A stretch of 64,000 nt of DNA from CAVQTK01 sp963716455. Lineage in GTDB: Bacteria > Pseudomonadota > Gammaproteobacteria > Coxiellales > Coxiellaceae. Under the pieces are notes generated by a model. That model made no database searches. It saw only the letters and a list, made by a program, of their open reading frames with translations, and was not told the DNA's origin. This document shows positions 18,342-26,863 of the stretch, in pieces. Both the position numbers and the translations under genes were made by a program. Positions within the stretch are counted from its first letter, which is position 1, and each line of letters begins with the position of its first letter. The DNA lies in the NCBI GenBank assembly GCA_963716455.1, contig CAVQTK010000003.1:62001-126000 (forward strand). The letters run 5' to 3'.

Positions 18342-20249
18342 TTAATCTATTTCAGCCAGAGCCCCTTTTTCTTCTAACCATCCTCGACGATCATTAGCTC
18401 TTTTCTTGGCAAGCAACATGTCTAAAATTTGTGAACTTTTATCGTCCTTTTCAATAGTAAGCTGCACAAGGCGACGGCTTTCTGGACTCATAGTTGTCTC
18501 ACGTAATTGCATAGGGTTCATTTCACCTAAGCCTTTAAAACGTTGGATATTTATTTTCCCCTTTTTTTTCTCAGCCATAAGTCGATCTAGAATGCCTTGC
18601 TTTTCTTCCTCATCTAGGGCGTAAAATACTTCTTTGCCTACATCAATCCTGAATAAAGGGGGCATTGCAACATGAATGTGTCCTGCAGTGACGAGTAAAG
18701 GAAAATGCCGTAAAAATAAAGCACAAAGTAAAGTTGCAATATGCAGACCATCTGAATCTGCGTCGGCTAAAATGCACACTTTACCATAACGTAAACCACT
18801 TATATCATCGGAACCGGGGTCAACCCCAAGAGCTATAGCAATATCATGAACTTCAGTGGAAGCAAGTACCTGATCGGAAGTTACTTCCCATGTGTTCAAA
18901 ATTTTTCCGCGTAATGGCATGACGGCTTGAAAATTGCGATCGCGGGCTTGTTTTGCTGAGCCGCCTGCTGAATCACCTTCCACTAAAAATATTTCGCAAG
19001 TATTAATGTCTTGTTGCGTACAGTCGGCCAATTTGCCTGGCAAAGCGGGTCCAGAGGTAATTTTTTTCCGTGTAACTTTTTTGCTTAATTGCAAACGTTT
19101 CTGAGCATTATTAATGGCTAATTCTGCTAAGACTTTGCCTATTTGCAGATTTTGATTCAACCATAAGCTAAATGCATCTTTTACCACGCCCATAACGAAT
19201 GAGGTAGTTTGACGAGAAGCAAGTCTTTCTTTGGTTTGACCTGCAAATTGCGGTTCTTGCATTTTTACGGATAAAACATAACTACAAGATTCCCACAAAT
19301 CGTCAGCAGATAGTTTTATTCCTCGCGGCAATAACTTATGAATTTCACAAAATTCACGCATGGCATCAAGCAATCCGTTGCGCAAACCATTTACATGAGT
19401 ACCCCCTTGAATAGTGGGAATTAAATTGACATAGCTTTCAGTTGCTTTTTGTACGGAACCATCTTCCGGAAGCCAGACAATGGCCCAATCCACTTGTTCG
19501 GTATCAGCTTTAAAAGAACCAATAAAAGGTTCTTCTGGAAGATATTCCCAACCTTTTAAGCAATCTTGAAGATATTCTTTTAAACCTTCTTGGTAATACC
19601 ATTCGATTCTTTCATTAGTGCTTTCATCCTGAAAAATAACTCTCAAACTAGGACATAATACCGCTTTAGCTTGGAGATTATGCTTAAGAGCGCTTAAAGC
19701 GAATTTAGGTGTGTCAAAATATTTTGGATTGGGCCAAAAACGAACTAAAGTACCACTTTCACGCTTTGGACAATCACCAATTGTTTTTAAATCTTCGACT
19801 TTTTCTCCATCAGCAAATGTCATTTCATAAATATGGCCATGCTTTTTAACTTGTACAATCAATTTACTAGATAGGGCATTTACTACGGAAATGCCCACTC
19901 CATGTAATCCTCCAGAAAACTGATAGTTTTTATTGGAAAATTTTGCTCCAGCGTGAAGACGCGTTAGTATGAGTTCAACACCATTTATTTTATGTTCTGG
20001 ATGAATATCGACCGGCATGCCTCTGCCATTGTCGACTACAGCTATTGAACCATCACGGTAAACAGTGACTTCTAATTCATCAGCGTGATTGGCGATGGCC
20101 TCATCAACACTGTTATCAATAGCTTCATGAGCTAAATGGTTGGGCCGTGTAGTATCTGTATACATGCCAGGTCGACGGCGTACTGGATCCAAGCCAGTTA
20201 AAACCTCGATGGACTCGGCAGAATAGTTGGTGTTTTTAGAGTTTGCCAT
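18342..20249 (-). CDS. parE: DNA topoisomerase IV subunit B
   Basis: 635 residues. ParE is the ATPase subunit that works with ParC to decatenate daughter chromosomes. GHKL ATPase motifs are present: EAIDNSVDEA, DNGRGMPV and GGLHGVGISVVNAL. The Toprim domain shows EGDSAGGSAKQARDR (about 415) and DADSDGLHI (about 490), and the end is the expected KRFKGLGEMNP region. Length matches the ParE form (about 630) and not GyrB (about 800). The start is ATG at 20249; the longer frame opens with TTG. The start overlaps the end of the membrane-protein gene upstream by 14 bases, so the two are coupled. Confidence 0.95.
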   Translation of the reverse strand: MANSKNTNYSAESIEVLTGLDPVRRRPGMYTDTTRPNHLAHEAIDNSVDEAIANHADELEVTVYRDGSIAVVDNGRGMPVDIHPEHKINGVELILTRLHAGAKFSNKNYQFSGGLHGVGISVVNALSSKLIVQVKKHGHIYEMTFADGEKVEDLKTIGDCPKRESGTLVRFWPNPKYFDTPKFALSALKHNLQAKAVLCPSLRVIFQDESTNERIEWYYQEGLKEYLQDCLKGWEYLPEEPFIGSFKADTEQVDWAIVWLPEDGSVQKATESYVNLIPTIQGGTHVNGLRNGLLDAMREFCEIHKLLPRGIKLSADDLWESCSYVLSVKMQEPQFAGQTKERLASRQTTSFVMGVVKDAFSLWLNQNLQIGKVLAELAINNAQKRLQLSKKVTRKKITSGPALPGKLADCTQQDINTCEIFLVEGDSAGGSAKQARDRNFQAVMPLRGKILNTWEVTSDQVLASTEVHDIAIALGVDPGSDDISGLRYGKVCILADADSDGLHIATLLCALFLRHFPLLVTAGHIHVAMPPLFRIDVGKEVFYALDEEEKQGILDRLMAEKKKGKINIQRFKGLGEMNPMQLRETTMSPESRRLVQLTIEKDDKSSQILDMLLAKKRANDRRGWLEEKGALAEID

Positions 20250-20487
20250 GGATTTTTTCTTCAATGGATTTCAAATTATCGTTCATACGAAAGAATAATA
20301 TCAAAATTTCGCATATTACGCGCGTAGCTAATGGGCCAAGAATAATAATTTCCAGCACTACTCGGTAACTAACATGTTGTATAATGTCGATGACAGCTGT
20401 GTAAATAAAGAATACTATAGCAATCCAGAACAAGACTTGAATTAATCCTGGAGCCAGCATTTTACGAAAGGTGAGAAAATCTTTCAT
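20236..20487 (-). CDS. DUF4282-type small membrane protein
   Basis: 83 residues with two membrane helices (about 15-35 and 43-68) and an amphipathic C-terminal tail. The spacing and the start DFLTFRKMLAPGLIQVLFWI fit the DUF4282 family of small inner-membrane proteins of unknown role. It overlaps parE and is probably co-transcribed with it. Only 30 bases separate it from the divergent waaA. Confidence 0.75.
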   Translation of the reverse strand: MKDFLTFRKMLAPGLIQVLFWIAIVFFIYTAVIDIIQHVSYRVVLEIIILGPLATRVICEILILFFRMNDNLKSIEEKIHGKL

Positions 20488-20517
20488 AATTATTTATTCC
20501 TTGCATATGAGGTGAGA

Positions 20518-21825
20518 ATGACATTTTACACGAATGTTTTACGTTATCTATACACATTTGGTTATTATCTAGCTATACCCGTTTTATTAGTGCGTTTAAT
20601 TTGGCGTTCTATGCGCTATCATTCCGGATATAGTCAGCGTTGGCATGAGCGCTTTGGTTTTATTAATTCCCTACCTTCCCTCCCTACTGTATGGGTGCAT
20701 GCTGTTTCTTTAGGTGAGACTTTAGCCGCAGTTCCTTTAATAAAGAACTTGCTACAGCGTTTCCCTTCTTACCAAGTAGTGGTAACTTCAACTACTCCTA
20801 CCGGTGCTGCTCAGGTAGCAAAACATTTTACTGAGCGAGTCATTGGAGTATATACACCTTATGATTTGCCGGATAGTGTTAGTCGTTTTTTGCAGCGTAC
20901 TCGGCCTTCCTTAGGTATCATTATGGAAACCGAATTGTGGCCCAATTTATTAGCAGCTTGTAGTCGGCGCAAAATTCCCCTTTTATTAGCGAATGCACGT
21001 TTATCTCCTCGTTCTGCACACGGGTATTATAAAATTCGACCCTTGGCGCATGCTATGCTGAATAGTTTCGCGCTAGTGGCTGCCCAAAGTTTGGGTGATG
21101 CAGAAAGGTTTTTAGCTTTGGGTTTAAATCGCTCAAAGCTACAAGTGATGGGTAATATTAAGTTTGATATTGCCCTACCACCAGACCTAAAGGAGCGGGG
21201 TAAAGTTTTAAGGCAACAGTGGGGGAGTGAACGCCCTGTATGGGTTGCAGCTAGCACCCATGAGGGTGAAGAAACTATTTTGCTGGAGGCTTTTCATCAG
21301 ATTCGAGAAGCATTGCCTGATGCGCTACTAGTTTTGGTGCCTAGACATCCTGAACGATTCGCTAAAGTAAAGCAAATATGTCAGCAAGCAGGATTTAATA
21401 CTGTCAGTCGAGCCAAGGCTGAACCGGTGACTGCAGAGAGCGCTATTTTATTAGGTGATACGATGGGAGAATTGTTATTATTTTATGCGGCGGTGGATGT
21501 CGCATTTGTAGGTGGGAGCCTAGTCAATGTGGGGGGGCATAATCTAATCGAACCAGCCATTTTGGAACTTCCTGTTTTAACCGGTCCTGTTTTGCATAAT
21601 TTTGTAGATATTAGTCAACTGTTAATTAAAGCTGGGGCTGCGAAAGTAGTATGCGATGCGCAAGAAATCGCCGCTATGGTTGTTGAGCTGCTTACTCAAG
21701 TAGATCAACGTCAGCAAATGGGTAAAAAAGGTCGAGAAGCTGTATTGGCAAATGTGGGTGCGTTAGAGAAACATTTACGGTGGATAGAGGATAATATTCC
21801 AATCTCATTCGACTGTACGAATTGA
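20518..21825 (+). CDS. waaA: 3-deoxy-D-manno-octulosonic acid (Kdo) transferase
   Basis: 435 residues. WaaA adds Kdo from CMP-Kdo to lipid IVA, the first step of LPS core assembly at the inner membrane. An N-terminal membrane anchor (about 8-24) is followed by the GT30 domain: AVSLGETLAAVPLIK, METELWPNLL and the C-terminal GGSLVNVGGHNLIEPA nucleotide-sugar motif. Length is usual (about 425). ATG at 20518 follows GAGGTGAGA; the GTG at 20512 is part of that binding site. It converges on tolC across a palindromic element. Confidence 0.93.
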   Translation: MTFYTNVLRYLYTFGYYLAIPVLLVRLIWRSMRYHSGYSQRWHERFGFINSLPSLPTVWVHAVSLGETLAAVPLIKNLLQRFPSYQVVVTSTTPTGAAQVAKHFTERVIGVYTPYDLPDSVSRFLQRTRPSLGIIMETELWPNLLAACSRRKIPLLLANARLSPRSAHGYYKIRPLAHAMLNSFALVAAQSLGDAERFLALGLNRSKLQVMGNIKFDIALPPDLKERGKVLRQQWGSERPVWVAASTHEGEETILLEAFHQIREALPDALLVLVPRHPERFAKVKQICQQAGFNTVSRAKAEPVTAESAILLGDTMGELLLFYAAVDVAFVGGSLVNVGGHNLIEPAILELPVLTGPVLHNFVDISQLLIKAGAAKVVCDAQEIAAMVVELLTQVDQRQQMGKKGREAVLANVGALEKHLRWIEDNIPISFDCTN

Positions 21826-21854
21826 GTCTAACTTTGTTGAATCGTAACAGATCA

Positions 21855-22014
21855 TGTGGAACAGTTAACTTTCACTAAAATACGGTCATTGCGACAATTG
21901 CGACCCTGAGCGCGAGCGAGGGGGAAGCAATCCAGTACAAAGCATTGTCCAAAGTACGAACTAGATTGCTTCACTCGCAAGCTCGTTCGCAATGACAATT
22001 GTCAACAGACCCTA
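21855..22014. repeat. Palindromic MITE-like element, copy B (rearranged left end)
   Basis: The right end CAATTGTCAACAGACCC-TA matches copies A and C. The core (CATTGCGAC...GCAATCCAGTACAAAGC) has the same orientation as in copy A. The left end is instead a piece of the opposite side, ACTAAAATACGGTCATTGCG, and lacks the GGGTCTGTTGAC terminus, so the left half has recombined or decayed. It fills the gap between waaA and tolC and overlaps the last codons of tolC. Confidence 0.75.
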
Positions 22015-23462
22015 GCTATTATCTCATCGTCTGCGGCTAGTTTTATTTTCTGACAAAGCCACTCGTTAATTACTTGTAAATCTGCTGGACTTAAAGTGCC
22101 CGCGGAATTTTTTAAGGCGATGAAATTATTAATGTAGGCATATTGGTCGTTAGCGTATTGGTCTTGGGTTTGATAAATATTAGAGGTATCGTTTAAAACG
22201 TCTACGAAAGTACGAGTACCTGCGTGATAACTTTCTTTTGTAGAAGCCAAAGAATATTTTGAGGATTTGATAGATTGTAAATCAGCTTTAATTTGATTGA
22301 TGTTAGAATTAATTCCTAAAAAAGCTTCGCGTGTTTGTCCTACCACTTGACGATGCACGTATTCCAACTTAGCGCTAGCACTAGCATAGTCGTAGCGGGC
22401 CTGGCGACTTTGAATAAGAACAGATCCTCCTGCAAAAATGGGGACATTAACTACGGCGCTTGCCACTCCTATTCTTGCGTTTAGATCTTCAGTTTTACCG
22501 TTAAAAACTAGAGTACGCTGATATTGTGTAGAATCTGTATAGCTAGCTTGCAAATATAAGGTAGGTAAATGTCCTGCTTCAATGGTAGAAATTTTTTCCC
22601 GAGCTACAATCATATTGTAATTTTGGGATAGCAATTGATAATTTTGTTTCTCCGCAGTTTCTGCCCAGGCATTAATATTATTTGGTTCAGGTGAAACAAG
22701 TGGTACTCCTTCAGAGCATAAGCCATTGAGTTTGGTATAATACCCCCCTGTAATTGCATGTAAGTCTTCAATACGACTATTTAATGAATTAAGATCAGCA
22801 ATTCCTTGAGCAACGGATTGATCGTATTTTGCTTGAGCGTTATCCACATCGGTTTTGGCTGCTAATCCCACCTCATATTTTTCTCGAGCAGTATCCAGTT
22901 CTTGTTTGACTGCCCGAGTACTCGCTTGGGTGAAGTGTAATTTGTCATTAGCTTGAAGAACACTTAAGTAGGCTTTTACGGTCCGGACAATTAAATCTTG
23001 ATTAGCGGCGGCAAAAGTTGCGGTTGCACCTTTAACACTAGCATTTGCACTTTTCACCTTGGTCCATAAACTCCAATCGAAAATAGGTTGACTTAAATTT
23101 AGGCCGATACTGCGAGTATTAAAAGATCCATTAACAGCGAAAGAAGCATCTGTAGTTATATTATTGTAATCTCTGTCATATTGAATTTGCCCACTTGCCG
23201 TGGGGTATAAAGCAGAGATAGCAAGCGGTAATTGTTCTTGGGCGGATAACCAATCTGCTTGTGCTTGAAGAAAAGTAGGATCATTGCGGGCAGCTTGAGT
23301 AAAAACATCTAATAGATTTTCTGCTTGAACTGGTCCACTTAGCCCCATGAGAGATAAAGCTAAACAACTGATTAAAATTTTCACTGATTTTTTAACTCTA
23401 GAAAAGTAAGACTGTTGCAAAATACAGGTAAAAAAAACTAATTTCTCTATTAAGTTCAACAT
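22002..23462 (-). CDS. tolC: TolC-family outer-membrane channel protein
   Basis: 486 residues. TolC is the outer-membrane and periplasmic tunnel shared by multidrug pumps and type I secretion. A long N-terminal stretch precedes a signal peptide (LISCLALSLMGLSGPVQA), then two OEP repeats: NLLDVFTQAARNDP, ITGGYYTKLNGL and GTRTFVDVLNDTSNIYQTQ match TolC closely. The ATG at 23462 has AAGGAAT upstream; an internal GTG just before the signal core is an alternative. The last codons AGG GTC TGT TGA come from the end of a palindromic element, so the native C-terminus has been replaced. TolC tails vary, so the protein may still work. Confidence 0.9.
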   Translation of the reverse strand: MLNLIEKLVFFTCILQQSYFSRVKKSVKILISCLALSLMGLSGPVQAENLLDVFTQAARNDPTFLQAQADWLSAQEQLPLAISALYPTASGQIQYDRDYNNITTDASFAVNGSFNTRSIGLNLSQPIFDWSLWTKVKSANASVKGATATFAAANQDLIVRTVKAYLSVLQANDKLHFTQASTRAVKQELDTAREKYEVGLAAKTDVDNAQAKYDQSVAQGIADLNSLNSRIEDLHAITGGYYTKLNGLCSEGVPLVSPEPNNINAWAETAEKQNYQLLSQNYNMIVAREKISTIEAGHLPTLYLQASYTDSTQYQRTLVFNGKTEDLNARIGVASAVVNVPIFAGGSVLIQSRQARYDYASASAKLEYVHRQVVGQTREAFLGINSNINQIKADLQSIKSSKYSLASTKESYHAGTRTFVDVLNDTSNIYQTQDQYANDQYAYINNFIALKNSAGTLSPADLQVINEWLCQKIKLAADDEIIARVC

Positions 23463-23491
23463 GATATTCCTTCGAATGCTAATGTGCAAAG

Positions 23492-23519
23492 ATTATACCA
23501 TGAGATCCAGTTTCTTCAA
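23492..23519 (-). promoter_or_regulatory. Promoter of tolC
   Basis: On the minus strand TTGAAG (23519-23514), a 16-base spacer and TATAAT (23497-23492) lie about 30 bases before the tolC ATG. It is a good sigma-70 match with no obvious operator. Confidence 0.55.
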
Positions 23520-23561
23520 CTATAATAACTCAATGTGCAACAGATGAGTATTAGGGGGGAA

Positions 23562-24887
23562 TTATTCTTCTACTTTAATTATTTTGGCAAATGCTTTCTC
23601 AACCATTGATAACGTAAATTCGATTTCCTTTTTGCCATGAGCTAAGGATAAAAATCCCGATTCAAAGGCAGAAGGAGCTAAATAAATACCCAAATTCAAC
23701 ATTGCATGGAAAAAATGGCGAAACAGGGTCTGATTGCAAGCCATGACTTGTTCGTAATAGTGAATTTCTGCATCCTGGGTAAAAAATATGCCGAAAAGTC
23801 CTCCGCAAGCTACAGTTTTAAGTGCAATTCCAGCAGCTTGTGCCGCCTGACTTATTCCAGCGGTTAGGTTTGCTGTAAGTTGACTAAGTTGAGAATAATG
23901 ATGTGCTTGAAGTTGACGTAGTGTGGCTAATCCCGCTGCCATAGTCACCGGATTACCAGATAAAGTCCCTGCTTGATACACCGGACCTTCCGGAGCTAAG
24001 TGATTCATAATATCACTTCGGCCGCCAAAAGCTCCTACAGGCAACCCACCGCCAATAATTTTGCCTAATATCGTTAGGTCAGGGCGAATACCATATAATC
24101 CTTGGGCTCCTTGAGGCCCAACTCGAAAACCTGTAATGACTTCATCAAAAATTAATAAGCTACCGTAATAATCGCAGATATCGCGTAGTCCAGGTAAAAA
24201 TTCTGGTAAGGGCAGAACCATATTCATGTTAGCAGCAATCGGTTCCACAATAATGCCAGCAATATCATTTCCCCAACGCTCAAAAAGAGCAGTGACTGAA
24301 TTTAAATCATTAAATCGGGCAGTCAAAGTTTCAGCAGCAATGGATTGGGGAACTCCTGCAGAGCTTGGAACCCCGAAGGTGAGTGCTCCCGAGCCCGATT
24401 TAACTAATAGGCTATCCGCATGTCCGTGATAGCAACCTTCGAATTTGACAATTTTGTTACGTTGGGTAAAGCCTCGCGCCAGACGGATAGCTGACATAGA
24501 TGCTTCTGTTCCAGAGTTAACCATGCGAATTTTTTCAATATTAGGCATCCGTTGGCAGATTTCAGCAGCTAACTCTACTTCAATAGAGCAAGGGGTTCCA
24601 AAACTTAGTCCTTGCTGGGCTATCGTTTGCATCGCTTGCAGAACTTCGGGTTGAGCATGGCCTAGAATCATAGGGCCCCATGAACCAATATAGTCAATAT
24701 AACTTGTTCCATCGACATCATAGAGGTATGCCCCCTGTGCTGATTTTATAAATCGTGGCGTGCCCCCAACTGCTAAAAAAGCTCGCACTGGAGAATTTAC
24801 TCCACCTGGAAGATGTTGTTGAGCTTGATGGAATAAAGCTTGCGATTGAGAAGATGAAGGCGTTATAGATTCACAAATAGTTGGCAT
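23562..24887 (-). CDS. hemL: Glutamate-1-semialdehyde 2,1-aminomutase
   Basis: 441 residues. HemL converts glutamate-1-semialdehyde to 5-aminolevulinate in the C5 route to haem. It is a PLP enzyme of the class III aminotransferase fold: PGGVNSPVRAF at the start, the NSGTEASMSAIRLARG motif, DEVITGFRVG and the PLP lysine in TILGKIIGGGLPVGA are visible. Length is about the usual 430. It is divergent from the rubredoxin gene and close to hemJ, so three redox/haem genes cluster here. Confidence 0.95.
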   Translation of the reverse strand: MPTICESITPSSSQSQALFHQAQQHLPGGVNSPVRAFLAVGGTPRFIKSAQGAYLYDVDGTSYIDYIGSWGPMILGHAQPEVLQAMQTIAQQGLSFGTPCSIEVELAAEICQRMPNIEKIRMVNSGTEASMSAIRLARGFTQRNKIVKFEGCYHGHADSLLVKSGSGALTFGVPSSAGVPQSIAAETLTARFNDLNSVTALFERWGNDIAGIIVEPIAANMNMVLPLPEFLPGLRDICDYYGSLLIFDEVITGFRVGPQGAQGLYGIRPDLTILGKIIGGGLPVGAFGGRSDIMNHLAPEGPVYQAGTLSGNPVTMAAGLATLRQLQAHHYSQLSQLTANLTAGISQAAQAAGIALKTVACGGLFGIFFTQDAEIHYYEQVMACNQTLFRHFFHAMLNLGIYLAPSAFESGFLSLAHGKKEIEFTLSMVEKAFAKIIKVEE

Positions 24888-24928
24888 TTAAAATAACTCC
24901 TATTATGATGGTAATGAGGAAATCTATT

Positions 24929-25099
24929 ATGACATATAAACGATACATGTGCTTGCTCTGTGGTTTTGTCTATGATGAAGAACAGGGTTGGCCAGATGAC
25001 CATATTGCTCCCGGTACGCGTTGGGAAGAGATTCCTGCAGATTGGATGTGTTCGGATTGTCGAGCTATGAAAGAAGACTTTGAAATGATCGAGGTTTGA
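24929..25099 (+). CDS. Rubredoxin
   Basis: 56 residues with the two rubredoxin knuckles CLLCGFVYD and MCSDCRA that hold one iron atom by four Cys. It is a small cytosolic electron carrier; the conserved Tyr, Asp and Pro between the knuckles (WPDDHIAPGTRWEEIP) are present. The ATG at 24929 follows a GAGGAA site; the longer frame from 24881 overlaps hemL and adds a hydrophobic run not found in the family. The partner is unknown. Confidence 0.93.
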   Translation: MTYKRYMCLLCGFVYDEEQGWPDDHIAPGTRWEEIPADWMCSDCRAMKEDFEMIEV

Positions 25100-25100
25100 C

Positions 25101-25526
25101 CTACATCTGCGGCTTGACTACTACTAACAACACAATCCCAATAAGTAATAAAGTTGGAACTTCGTTAAACCAACGGTAAAATTTTGCAGGTAACCGATTA
25201 GTCTCTTGTTTAAAACGTTGCAATAAATATCCACAGTAACCATGATAAGCCCACAAAATAATCACTAAGGTGAGTTTGGCGTGCATCCATCCTTGTGTAC
25301 GGTACCAACTCCAGTTCCCGATCAATAATACAAGACCCAATCCCGTAGTTAATAGGGCGGCTGGAGTCATAATAAAATAAAATAATTTATGCTCCATGAT
25401 TTTAAATCGTTCTATGCTAATTCTATCAGTGCTTAAAGAATGATATAGAAAAAGTCGCGGTAAATAGAAGAGCCCGGCAAACCAGGCTACCATAAAAATT
25501 ATATGCCATGCTAAAATCCAATTCAC
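25101..25526 (-). CDS. hemJ: Protoporphyrinogen IX oxidase, HemJ type
   Basis: 141 residues with four membrane helices. HemJ carries out the last-but-one step of haem synthesis in bacteria lacking HemG/HemY. The family signatures are visible: WHIIFMVAWFAGLFYLPRLF at the N-terminus with a conserved His, the WMHAKL motif with His and Lys, and a C-terminal WFNEVPTLLLI. It stops one base after the convergent rubredoxin gene ends. Together with hemL it gives a haem cluster. Confidence 0.9.
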   Translation of the reverse strand: MNWILAWHIIFMVAWFAGLFYLPRLFLYHSLSTDRISIERFKIMEHKLFYFIMTPAALLTTGLGLVLLIGNWSWYRTQGWMHAKLTLVIILWAYHGYCGYLLQRFKQETNRLPAKFYRWFNEVPTLLLIGIVLLVVVKPQM

Positions 25527-25581
25527 ACCTCTATTCTACAAATAAGATTTGGGGAAATTCAAGGGGAACAACTATCAATAA

Positions 25582-25610
25582 TTGCTGAATTGAATGAAAT
25601 TTGCTAAAAT
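25582..25610 (+). promoter_or_regulatory. Possible promoter of erpA
   Basis: TTGCTG (25582-25587), 17-base spacer, TAAAAT (25605-25610). The start would fall only a few bases before the ATG at 25620, giving an almost leaderless transcript; no good Shine-Dalgarno sequence is seen before erpA. Confidence 0.4.
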
Positions 25611-25619
25611 TGGAAACAT

Positions 25620-26090
25620 ATGACCACTTTAAATCCTATTTCCTCGAACCACCTGCTAAATTTTACTTTAGCCGCTGCTATTAAAGTTAAAAGTTTGATT
25701 GATGAGGAAGGTAATCCTCACTTGAATTTGCGAGTTTTCATTACCGGCGGTGGATGCTCAGGATTCCAATATGGATTCACTTTTGATGAAAACGTAAATG
25801 CCGATGATATCGTGGTTGAAAAAGTCATTACTCAAGAGGAAGAGGATGAGGAAGATGAAGGCGGTGGGGAAAATGGTGAAGACGAAGACGAAGATGAAGG
25901 TGGCGGAGACACTGGCGGAAATGCCGCCGCAAAAGCTGGCAGCGTCAAATTATTGATTGATCCCATGAGTTTTCAATATTTGCAAGGCGCTGAAATAGAT
26001 TACGAAGAAAAAGTCAGTGGCGCACAATTTGTAATTCGTAATCCTGACGCTAAAACAACCTGTGGTTGTGGTTCTTCTTTTGCTATATAA
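25620..26090 (+). CDS. erpA: Iron-sulfur cluster insertion protein with an acidic insertion
   Basis: 156 residues. ErpA is an A-type carrier that passes Fe-S clusters to target enzymes. The family core is clear: LRVFITGGGCSGFQYGF with Cys46, LLIDPMSFQYLQGAEIDY, and the end NPDAKTTCGCGSSF with Cys148 and Cys150. Usual length is about 115. The excess is one block, residues 72-107, of Asp, Glu and Gly with a short Ala-rich end, placed between two strands of the fold where most homologues have a few residues. The three cluster ligands are untouched. It converges on rsmJ. Confidence 0.9.
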   Translation: MTTLNPISSNHLLNFTLAAAIKVKSLIDEEGNPHLNLRVFITGGGCSGFQYGFTFDENVNADDIVVEKVITQEEEDEEDEGGGENGEDEDEDEGGGDTGGNAAAKAGSVKLLIDPMSFQYLQGAEIDYEEKVSGAQFVIRNPDAKTTCGCGSSFAI

Positions 26091-26094
26091 CTGT

Positions 26095-26862
26095 TCATAC
26101 CAGATAAATGTCAAACCGGCTACTCTTTCCTTCCAATGATTGACTTGGTTTTGGCCCCAGAAGAAGGGGAGAAGCTAAACGGGGTCTTTTAACCACAACT
26201 CGTTCACGAGCTGTCATTAAAGCCAAATTTAGTAGTTCTGTTGCATCTTCATTATCCCCAACTATCGCTCGAAGAATACGCATTTCTTTTTTTACTAATG
26301 CAGATTTTTTACGGATGGGATACATAGGATCCAAATATATGACTTGCGGATATTGGTTGGGCAATAATTGCTGCAAATAAAGCTTGCTATCCATAAGATG
26401 TAATTGCCAGAATAATTTTTTTACACTTGGTAAATCCTGTGCACGTTGCCACCCGTCTTCTAATAAGGCACCAATAATAGGTGAACGTTCTATCATGGTT
26501 ATTTTTGCACCTAGATAAGCCAATATAAAAGCATCTCGGCCTAGGCCCGCGCTAACATCACAAATTGAGAGAGTTTTTTTCTTATGTAAACCAATGGCTC
26601 GAGCTAATAATTGTTTTCTTCCGCCTCCGTATTGACATCTATGTCGCATACTACCCGTTACAAAATCAACATAAATTTCCATAGCAGGTTCTTTTACTGG
26701 ATTGATGGTCAAGGTTAAACGTTGTGGAGTAATAATCATGATAGCTGGATAAGAAGGTATTTTATCCGGTGTTACCAATTTCAGTTGCAGTCTTTGAGCG
26801 ATGTGTTCAGCTTTATGTTTTAATTCTGGTAGGGTATAGGTAACTGCAATTTTAGTAATCAT
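26095..26862 (-). CDS. rsmJ: 16S rRNA (guanine-1516-N2)-methyltransferase
   Basis: 255 residues. RsmJ methylates G1516 of 16S rRNA using S-adenosylmethionine. The SAM-binding motif ICDVSAGLGRDAFILAYLGA (about 129) and the catalytic VIYLDPMYP (about 190) are typical. ATG at 26862 lies at the gshB stop; the longer frame runs back through gshB and is not used. The three genes gshA, gshB and rsmJ form an operon. Confidence 0.9.
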   Translation of the reverse strand: MITKIAVTYTLPELKHKAEHIAQRLQLKLVTPDKIPSYPAIMIITPQRLTLTINPVKEPAMEIYVDFVTGSMRHRCQYGGGRKQLLARAIGLHKKKTLSICDVSAGLGRDAFILAYLGAKITMIERSPIIGALLEDGWQRAQDLPSVKKLFWQLHLMDSKLYLQQLLPNQYPQVIYLDPMYPIRKKSALVKKEMRILRAIVGDNEDATELLNLALMTARERVVVKRPRLASPLLLGPKPSQSLEGKSSRFDIYLV

Positions 26863-26863
26863 T

